Of a stretch of DNA of 12,023 nucleotides, positions 7,002-12,023 are shown piece after piece. Under the pieces are notes generated by a model. That model searched no databases, had not been told where the DNA came from, and saw only the letters and a program-made list of their open reading frames with translations. This stretch comes from Thermoplasmata archaeon. Lineage in GTDB: Archaea; Thermoplasmatota; Thermoplasmata; UBA10834. The stretch's first letter is position 1, and every line of letters starts with the position of its first letter. Location: positions 1 to 12,023 of the forward strand of contig JALOTO010000067.1 of assembly GCA_025457845.1 (NCBI GenBank), in the 5' to 3' direction. The translations under genes were made by a program, and so were the position numbers.

Positions 7002-7535
7002 GTGACGTGCTCTCGTTGTGGGGCCGAAACGCCCGAGACTGCCAGGTTCTGCCCGAAATGTGGAGGCGACCTGCAGACGCCGTCGCGCATTGACTGCCCA
7101 AGATGCGGCGCGAGCACATCGTCGTCCAACGACTACTGTCCGAACTGCGGGGCTTCGCTGCGCAGGCAGGGTGCCACCAACCTGGCTTCGGCCGGCGGCA
7201 TCCTTTGCATCTTGGCGGCATGCATGTGCGCCGTCATGGGCGGTGTCGGGTTCACCATCGACCCATTCAGGGACGAATCGAAGTACCTCCTCATGGGCGT
7301 CGCTGGGTCAATAGCGTTCGTCCTGGGCTTCACAGCAGGGATACTCACCCTTCGGAGAGCGGTCTTCCCCATGGTGATACTCGGCCTCGTCGCTGTGATC
7401 TTCGCGCCGTACTTCACCCTCTTCGAGAATGAGCTGTTCCTGATTCTCGGCCTATCCCCCCTTATCCTCGGAGTGACGGCTCTCGCGTTCGTGGCTCTCT
7501 CACACAGGGAGTTCAGGCGAGGTTCTGGCCTCTAA
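7002..7535 (+). CDS. Double-zinc-ribbon membrane protein
   Basis: A 177-residue protein starting at GTG 7002; the upstream ATG at 6945 precedes the TATA box and would add 19 residues without family character. Two zinc ribbons occupy the N-terminus: Cys3/Cys6 with Cys17/Cys20, and Cys32/Cys35 with Cys46/Cys49. Both use CxxC-x10-CxxC, the same layout as the ribbons of the protein encoded at 605-994. About four hydrophobic segments follow (roughly 60-80, 92-113, 119-140 and 144-166). The ribbons presumably face the cytoplasm. It is a double-zinc-ribbon membrane protein without an enzymatic motif; a role in binding or regulating other proteins at the membrane is a guess. It ends with TAA, the only TAA stop in the window. 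Confidence 0.82.
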   Translation: MTCSRCGAETPETARFCPKCGGDLQTPSRIDCPRCGASTSSSNDYCPNCGASLRRQGATNLASAGGILCILAACMCAVMGGVGFTIDPFRDESKYLLMGVAGSIAFVLGFTAGILTLRRAVFPMVILGLVAVIFAPYFTLFENELFLILGLSPLILGVTALAFVALSHREFRRGSGL

Positions 7536-7541
7536 CCCGAG

Positions 7542-7577
7542 CGCGTGGTCGGCGGAACAGGTCCGCCGCCCACCGCG
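7542..7577. repeat. Strong inverted repeat (hairpin) between two genes
   Basis: The core stem GGCGGA (7551-7556) pairs with TCCGCC (7562-7567) across the loop ACAGG. It extends through C7550-G7568, GTGG (7545-7548) with CCAC (7570-7573) and, past one bulged base, CGC with GCG. It begins six bases after the TAA of the zinc-ribbon gene and ends just before the next TATA box. No T-run follows it on the plus strand, so it does not look like a classical archaeal terminator; it may be an RNA 3'-end stabiliser or a regulator site. Confidence 0.6.
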
Positions 7578-7580
7578 ACA

Positions 7581-7590
7581 GTTTATAATA
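7581..7590 (+). promoter_or_regulatory. TATA box for the DUF59 gene
   Basis: GTTTATAATA is the clearest TATA box in the window. It stands 26-35 bases before the ATG at 7616, so transcription should start a few bases before or at the ATG. The gene is probably leaderless or nearly so. Confidence 0.75.
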
Positions 7591-7615
7591 CGGCCACGAC
7601 GATTGCTCGGACGGA

Positions 7616-7894
7616 ATGGACCGCAAGGAGTTCGTGGTCGAGGCGCTGCGTGGGGTCCTCGACCCGCACACGGGCGTGAGCGTCTACGACATGGGCCTCA
7701 TCTCGGACCTAGTCGTGACTCATGATGCTGTTACACTCACCTTCATGCCCACTAGCCCGTTCTGCCCCGTGGGCATCCAGCTCGCTCAGGCGATAAAGGA
7801 CCAGGTCCTCATGGTGGAAGGCATCAAGCACTGCGACGTCAAGGTCGTCGGGCACGTCCGCGCCGACGAGATAAACAGGCAGCTCAACGCCTAG
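7616..7894 (+). CDS. MIP18/SufT-type (DUF59) metal-sulfur cluster assembly protein
   Basis: A 92-residue single-domain DUF59 (MIP18/PaaD-like) protein. Family features are the N-terminal helix into VLDPHTGVSVYDMGLI (14-29), strands around DLVVTHDAVTLTFMPTS, and the conserved cysteine in SPFCPVG (Cys50). The length is typical of the stand-alone form. Relatives take part in iron-sulfur cluster maturation or delivery to target proteins in the cytoplasm; the precise target here cannot be read. The gene has its own strong TATA box and almost no leader. Its TAG (7892-7894) lies inside the first copy of a perfect 42-base tandem duplication, and its last 11 bases overlap the convergent helicase gene. 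The protein itself is not altered by the duplication. Confidence 0.88.
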   Translation: MDRKEFVVEALRGVLDPHTGVSVYDMGLISDLVVTHDAVTLTFMPTSPFCPVGIQLAQAIKDQVLMVEGIKHCDVKVVGHVRADEINRQLNA

Positions 7895-9344
7895 AGTCCC
7901 TGACGAGGTCTATCCGCACCTTCTTGCAACGCCTAGAGTCCCTGACGAGGTCTATCCGCACCTTCTTGTTCGCGACGTATGTCCTCTCCAGGTCCTTCAT
8001 GACCCCGAAGGCAACGGACTTGTGGATGTCGATCCTGCTGGATTCGTCGCCGATGTCTATGCGGCCGATGAGATGCTCGGAGATCCGCGCCTTCCGCTCG
8101 ATGAACGAGGTGAGGTTGACCATGCTGACCCCGTCCTTCTTGCCGAGGTTGAGCTCGAACGGGACCATGCCGAAGTTGTCGGCGTATTCGTCGAAGTCGA
8201 GCTGCCTCTTGACGGTGTCCCTGCCCTGGGCCTCAGGCACGTCGGCCTCCTCGACCGTCGTGCGGCCGAAGCGCTCGATCGCCTTGACGAGGTACTGCTC
8301 CTCCTTCGAGACGAACGTGATGGCCTTGCCGGTCTTCCCGGCCCTTGCCGTGCGCCCGATCCTGTGGACGTAGTCCTCAGGGTTCTCGGGGATGTCGTAG
8401 TTGACGACGTGCGACACGTTCTCGATGTCGAGCCCCCTCGCGGCCACATCGGTCGCTATGAGTATCCTCAGCTTCCCGTCCTTGAACTTTCCCATGACCT
8501 TGTCCCTCGCGGTCTGGGACATGTCGCCGTGGAGCCCGTCGGCCGCGTAGCCGTACGCGCGCAGCTTGTGGGCCAACTGGTCCACCATTCGCTTGGTCGA
8601 GCAGAAGACCATCATCAGCTGGGGCCTCTCGGTGTCTATTATCCTGCACAGGGCCCAGAGCTTGTTCTTCCTGCCCACGTTCATGTAGCTCTGCTCGGCG
8701 TTGTCGACGGTGAGCGTCTCGGAACTGATCATGACCAGCTCGGGGTCGCGCATGTACCTCTTCGCGAGCTCCCTGATCGTCTCGGGAAGGGTCGCGGAGA
8801 ACAGCATCGTCTGCCTGTCCTTCGGGACGCGCTGGAGGATCCACTCGATGTCGTCTATGAAACCCATGTCCAGCATCCTGTCGGCCTCGTCCAGGACGAG
8901 GAACTTGACGCCGTGGAAGTTGAGCTCGTTGCGCCTCATCAGGTCCATGAGCCTGCCCGGGGTGCCGACGACGGCCTCGGCCCCGCGCCTCAGCTTGTCG
9001 ACCTGGACGGTTATGGACTGTCCGCCGTAGATGGGGACCGCGCGCACGTGCGAGTACTTGGCCAGCTCGTCGAAGTCCTCAGCGACCTGCACGGCTAGCT
9101 CCCTCGTCGGGGTCAGGACGAGCACCTGTATCTTCTTCGACCGCTCGAGCTTGCCTATGACGGGTATCGCGAACGCCGCTGTCTTCCCCGTGCCCGTCTG
9201 GGCCTGCGCCATCACATCCTTCCCCGCGATGGCCAGGGGGATCGTCTTCTCCTGTACCGGTGTGGGTTCCTCCCACTCCATGTCCACTATGGCCCTGAGG
9301 ATGTCAGGGTTGGACACTATCGAGTCGAACTGCATTACTACCAT
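7884..9344 (-). CDS. DEAD-box RNA helicase with DbpA-type RNA-binding tail
   Basis: ATP-dependent RNA helicase of 486 residues in the DeaD/CsdA/DbpA group. Motifs in order: Q motif (Phe6 to Gln31), motif I AQTGTGKT (48-55), PTREL (79-83), TPGR (128-131), DEAD (152-155), SAT (184-186), then ARGLDI and HRIGRTARAG in the second RecA domain. After the core, GKKDGVSMVNLTSFIERKA through SSRIDIHKSVAFGVM resembles the DbpA RNA-binding domain, which in relatives contacts rRNA during ribosome assembly or cold adaptation. The ATG at 9344 follows AAGGAAGA; ATG at 9335 is a close alternative. The last 28 residues are a tandem pair, KKVRIDLVRDSRR repeated after one Cys, caused by the 42-base duplication. 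The 3' end overlaps the cluster-assembly gene by 11 bases, and the 5' end is divergent from a methyltransferase gene. Confidence 0.95.
   Translation of the reverse strand: MVVMQFDSIVSNPDILRAIVDMEWEEPTPVQEKTIPLAIAGKDVMAQAQTGTGKTAAFAIPVIGKLERSKKIQVLVLTPTRELAVQVAEDFDELAKYSHVRAVPIYGGQSITVQVDKLRRGAEAVVGTPGRLMDLMRRNELNFHGVKFLVLDEADRMLDMGFIDDIEWILQRVPKDRQTMLFSATLPETIRELAKRYMRDPELVMISSETLTVDNAEQSYMNVGRKNKLWALCRIIDTERPQLMMVFCSTKRMVDQLAHKLRAYGYAADGLHGDMSQTARDKVMGKFKDGKLRILIATDVAARGLDIENVSHVVNYDIPENPEDYVHRIGRTARAGKTGKAITFVSKEEQYLVKAIERFGRTTVEEADVPEAQGRDTVKRQLDFDEYADNFGMVPFELNLGKKDGVSMVNLTSFIERKARISEHLIGRIDIGDESSRIDIHKSVAFGVMKDLERTYVANKKVRIDLVRDSRRCKKVRIDLVRDSRR
7885..7968. repeat. Perfect 42-base tandem duplication
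   Basis: Two identical 42-base units, 7885-7926 and 7927-7968, each starting CAACGCCTAGAG and ending CACCTTCTTG. The flanking bases differ, so the unit boundaries are exact. Because 42 is divisible by three, the helicase frame stays open and gains 14 residues, while the cluster-assembly gene keeps its original stop in the first copy. Confidence 0.97.
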
Positions 9345-9377
9345 TCTTCCTTGGTCTCAGACGGTCCGAGTTAGACC

Positions 9378-9390
9378 TTTTTACTATATG
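9378..9390. promoter_or_regulatory. Shared bidirectional TATA island
   Basis: A single A/T-rich run (CTTTTTACTATATG) is the only such stretch in the 79-base divergent gap. Read minus (CATATAGTAAAAAG) it lies about 36-46 bases before the helicase ATG. Read plus it lies about 35-45 bases before the methyltransferase GTG at 9424. Both spacings suit an archaeal TATA box, so one element may serve both directions. Confidence 0.55.
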
Positions 9391-9423
9391 AATGCTTACC
9401 GTACTGCTAGGGGAAGGAGAGAC

Positions 9424-10050
9424 GTGACTGGCGAGAGACAGGCGTGGGAGCGCCTATACTCGAAGCGCGGGCTGCAGTACGGCGGCTCTGGCGAGCTCGG
9501 ACTGCTAGCCCCCCTGCTGAAACCGGGCATGCTCGCTCTCGACGCGGGATGCGGGGACGGCAAGACGACAGAGATCCTCGCCCGTTCGTGTGATGTCGTA
9601 GGATGCGACTTCTCCCGGGAAGCGCTGAGGGGGCTCAGGGAGCAGCGGGACCATGAGATGAAGGTGAATCTGGTCCAATGCAATCTGTTACATCTTCCAT
9701 TTGAACCCGAAAAGTTCGATGCTATCGTGTGCGTGCACGCGCTCTCGCACCTGCGGCTCAAGGACCGCGAGGCCGCTGCGGCCGGGCTCGCGCGCGCGCT
9801 GAGGCCCGGCGGGCACCTCTTCGTGGAGGTCTTCGGGAGAGGCGACATCAGGTACGGCGAGGGGCAGGAGGTCGAGGCGGGCTCGTTCCTCAGAGGGAAC
9901 GGGATCACGACCCACTACTTCCAGGAGGACGAGGTCGCGGGCCTCTTCCCCGGGATCAGGACCGTAGCCTCCGTCGGCGTGGTGAAGCGCGTCACCTTCG
10001 GGGCGATAGCTGGCAAGAGGGACACGCTGAGGACTCTGATGAGGAAGTGA
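9424..10050 (+). CDS. Class I SAM-dependent methyltransferase
   Basis: A 208-residue methyltransferase with the Rossmann-like fold. The SAM-binding motif I is LALDAGCGDGKTT (37-49), the acidic residue ending strand 2 is Asp62 in VVGCDFS, and motif IV lies in KFDAIVCVHALSHL (97-110). ALRPGGHLFVEVFGRGD (125-141) is the usual post-motif hairpin. The substrate cannot be read from the sequence. GTG 9424 is chosen because AAGGAGA (9414-9420) precedes it at the right distance; the ATG at 9388 lies within the promoter island. A nucleotidyltransferase gene follows after seven bases, so the two are probably co-transcribed and may act on the same small molecule or RNA. Confidence 0.88.
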   Translation: MTGERQAWERLYSKRGLQYGGSGELGLLAPLLKPGMLALDAGCGDGKTTEILARSCDVVGCDFSREALRGLREQRDHEMKVNLVQCNLLHLPFEPEKFDAIVCVHALSHLRLKDREAAAAGLARALRPGGHLFVEVFGRGDIRYGEGQEVEAGSFLRGNGITTHYFQEDEVAGLFPGIRTVASVGVVKRVTFGAIAGKRDTLRTLMRK

Positions 10051-10057
10051 GACTGAC

Positions 10058-10834
10058 ATGGCTGGCAGGGAAGTCACGGTCGACAGGGAGCAGGTCATCG
10101 GCGCCATGGTGCGCGCCCTGGAACCGCTCCCGTACGTGCACGCGTTCTACGAGGGCGGGGCCATCGCACACGGCAGGCTCGACGAGTGGTCGGACATCGA
10201 CGGCTACGCCGTCGCCGACGACGACAGGCTCGAGGAGACCATGGAGGCCATCCGCGGGGCCCTCCGCTCGGTCTCCCCCATCGAGAAGGAGTTCGTGCCG
10301 GAGCAGCACTGGCCCGGTCTCATGCACCGGTTCTTCCGTCTCGAGCGCGCGAGCGAGTTCCTCGCGCTGGACATGGCCGTCATCAAGCTCAGCAGCGACA
10401 CGAACTTCCTGGAACCGGAGGTCCACGGCGAATCTGTCTTCCACTTCAACAAGGGCGGCCGGGTCAAGGCGAAGCCGTTCGACGCAGCGTCGCACGCGAA
10501 GGCGATGGACGAGAGGCGCAACAGGGTCATCGAGAGGTTCGGCATATTCAACTGCTTCGTGCAGAAGGAGATAAACAGGGGGCACTGGATCGAGGCGGTG
10601 GACCTCTACCAGCGGGTCACCCTCGGCTCCCTGCTCGAGCTCCTGAGGATGAGGCACAACCCGATCCACTACGACTTCGCGACGAGGTACGTCCACGACG
10701 AGCTTCCGGGGGACGTGGTCCGGAAGTTCGAGCGTCTCTCGTTCGTGGCCTCGCCCGAGGACCTGAGGTCCAAGTACCGTCAGGCGACCGAATGGTTCGG
10801 GCGCGAGTCCGGTCCCAGGACGGTCACGGAGTGA
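10058..10834 (+). CDS. Pol-beta-superfamily nucleotidyltransferase
   Basis: A 258-residue protein with the nucleotidyltransferase core GGAIAHGRLDEWSDIDGYAV (33-52), in which Asp46 and Asp48 are the two metal-binding carboxylates. Asp105 in FLALDMAVIK is the likely third. A helical C-terminal half (about 145-250) follows, as in antibiotic and small-molecule nucleotidyltransferases. It should transfer a nucleoside monophosphate from an NTP to an unknown acceptor in the cytoplasm. Its ATG is seven bases after the methyltransferase stop, with GTGA in between as a weak ribosome site, which suggests translational coupling in one operon. Its end overlaps the convergent beta-lactamase-like gene by 11 bases. 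Aminoglycoside-type adenylyltransferase is one possibility, but acceptor specificity is not shown. All three acidic residues are present, so it is probably active. Confidence 0.82.
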   Translation: MAGREVTVDREQVIGAMVRALEPLPYVHAFYEGGAIAHGRLDEWSDIDGYAVADDDRLEETMEAIRGALRSVSPIEKEFVPEQHWPGLMHRFFRLERASEFLALDMAVIKLSSDTNFLEPEVHGESVFHFNKGGRVKAKPFDAASHAKAMDERRNRVIERFGIFNCFVQKEINRGHWIEAVDLYQRVTLGSLLELLRMRHNPIHYDFATRYVHDELPGDVVRKFERLSFVASPEDLRSKYRQATEWFGRESGPRTVTE

Positions 10835-12023
10835 AGGTCCTGGTGTAGACGCCCCATGCTATGCGGGCGACCTGGGCCTTCCCGCCTATGACGAGCTCGA
10901 AGGAGACGGTCTCCGGGTTGAGAGGGTCCGATCCCGCCCTGAACTTCGACCCGCCGAGGTGCGTCAGCGGCTCCTCGACGCCCCACGGGTAGATGACGGC
11001 CAGGCCTTCGCCCCTCGGCACTATCCTGAAGTTGGAGAGCCACGGGTTGTAGGACCTGTAGTGGCCGGCGAACGCCTCCCACTCCTTCGGGCACGCGCCG
11101 GGAGCGTTGGTCGTCCCCGGCCTCCTGTAGACGTCCGGTCCGTGGACGACCTCCGTCACCATGCCGCCCGACCTGACGAACCTGAACAGGAACCTGTCAT
11201 GCCCGGGCGACCCCGCGTAGAACTCGTCGGGGCCTCGGAGGTCCATCCGGATCCTCTGCTTCCCTCTCACGAGGTTCAGGGAGTTCCTGGACGCGGCGAA
11301 CTCCAAGGTCCGGTCTCCGCACACGAACTCGCCCGCGTAGTCCTTGGCGCTCTTGACCGAGTATGGGTCGGGCAGGGCCGCATCCGCGGGGATGGTCTTC
11401 CTTCCCTCGGCGGCCGCCCTGACCGATGCGAGCACGGCCTTCGTGACCTTGGCAGGTTCCCCCGGGCCGTTCACCGAGGCGAATACGCCGATGCCCATGT
11501 CCATGTCGACGACCAGCGACGAGTGGAAGCCGACCATGCCTCCCGTGTGCTCGACGTGGACGTGCCCCTCAACGTCCGTCGACCAGAGCCCGTAGCCGTA
11601 GTCCAGACCGTCCCCGTCCTTGACGTGCCTTCCAGCGAGGAGGGCGAAGGTCTTCTCCGGGATGATGGTCGCGCCCTTGGGCCCCTTGCCCTTGTTGAGA
11701 AGCATGCGCATGTAGCGGGCCATGTCGTCGGCCGTGGAGCATATCGATCCGTCACCGGTGTCGCTCTCGCCCCATGTGGCCGGCGCCAGTCCTGCCCTGA
11801 GGGGCCTGGGCCTGTCGTCCCTGAGGTCAGCGTAGCCCACGGCGAGCCAGTCGCGCACGTCGTTGTTGATCGTGGTGGTCGTGGCCCTCATGCCGAGAGG
11901 CTCGACGACCCTCTCCCGGACGATGTCTGCGATGCTCTTGCCAGTCACGCTCTCGACGGCAAGCCCTACGGTCTTGTACCCGACGTTGGAGTAGTGGAAG
12001 TGCTCGCCCGGCGGAGCCGACGT
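10824..12023 (-). CDS. Class C beta-lactamase-like serine hydrolase, N-terminus cut by window edge
   Basis: The visible 399 residues are the C-terminal part of a serine beta-lactamase/penicillin-binding-protein-like hydrolase (beta-lactamase class C family). The Tyr-x-Asn catalytic motif appears as YSN in HFHYSNVGYKTVGLAVE (visible residues 11-13), and the third motif as HTGG (159-162) within EHTGGMVGFHSS. The SxxK nucleophile and any signal peptide lie beyond the right edge. A region of about 200 residues after the catalytic domain (from about visible residue 195) is beta-rich and ends in GVYTRTFTP, as in members with a C-terminal accessory domain. Archaeal members are mostly esterases or peptidases of unknown substrate rather than antibiotic resistance enzymes. 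The 3' end overlaps the nucleotidyltransferase gene by 11 bases. The frame stays open to the last base. Confidence 0.9.
   Translation of the reverse strand, partial: TSAPPGEHFHYSNVGYKTVGLAVESVTGKSIADIVRERVVEPLGMRATTTTINNDVRDWLAVGYADLRDDRPRPLRAGLAPATWGESDTGDGSICSTADDMARYMRMLLNKGKGPKGATIIPEKTFALLAGRHVKDGDGLDYGYGLWSTDVEGHVHVEHTGGMVGFHSSLVVDMDMGIGVFASVNGPGEPAKVTKAVLASVRAAAEGRKTIPADAALPDPYSVKSAKDYAGEFVCGDRTLEFAASRNSLNLVRGKQRIRMDLRGPDEFYAGSPGHDRFLFRFVRSGGMVTEVVHGPDVYRRPGTTNAPGACPKEWEAFAGHYRSYNPWLSNFRIVPRGEGLAVIYPWGVEEPLTHLGGSKFRAGSDPLNPETVSFELVIGGKAQVARIAWGVYTRTFTP

Noticed and set aside
8022..9098. Plus-strand open frame opposite the helicase
   Set aside because: Antisense to a gene with all DEAD-box motifs. 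The translation is low in complexity and lacks recognisable domains; it is a GC-driven shadow.
9031..9423. Extension of the methyltransferase frame far upstream, or start at ATG 9388
   Set aside because: The upstream part is antisense to the helicase, and ATG 9388 is inside the promoter island. GTG 9424 has a Shine-Dalgarno sequence at the right distance.

Overview
The window reads as GC-rich archaeal chromosome. The signs are a valyl-tRNA synthetase of archaeal type, short A/T islands resembling archaeal TATA boxes about 25-40 bases before starts, nearly leaderless genes, frequent GTG starts, heavy AGG arginine codon use, and several zinc-ribbon membrane proteins. Together with a heliorhodopsin and a non-pyrrolysine MttB-family protein this suggests a Thermoplasmatota-like lineage. 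That placement is inference; no rRNA marker is present.

Thirteen genes fill almost all of the window, and no tRNA, rRNA, CRISPR array or insertion sequence is visible. From the left: the C-terminal three quarters of a heliorhodopsin (+) meets a two-ribbon membrane protein (-) at a shared CTAG. A trimethylamine methyltransferase (MttB) family gene without a pyrrolysine codon (-) follows. Divergent from it are a small stand-alone CHAT/caspase-like protein (+) and a SAP-like/SWIM zinc-finger protein (+), which carry the same ten-base sequence just before their starts. A small basic protein of unknown function (-) is divergent from valS (+). ValS has an intact HLGH motif but a KMSKS loop that has lost both lysines.

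The right half holds a double-zinc-ribbon four-helix membrane protein (+), a MIP18/DUF59-type metal-sulfur cluster assembly protein (+), and a DEAD-box RNA helicase (-). The helicase tail carries a perfect 42-base tandem duplication that also runs through the end of the cluster-assembly gene. The helicase shares one A/T-rich promoter island with a divergent two-gene unit encoding a SAM methyltransferase and a Pol-beta-type nucleotidyltransferase (+). A class C beta-lactamase-like serine hydrolase (-) runs off the right edge.

No single large pathway is evident. The best candidates for something new are the CHAT-like + SWIM pair, the ValRS with an eroded KMSKS loop, and the methyltransferase-nucleotidyltransferase pair. 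The heliorhodopsin neighbourhood and the in-frame tandem duplication are also worth following up.
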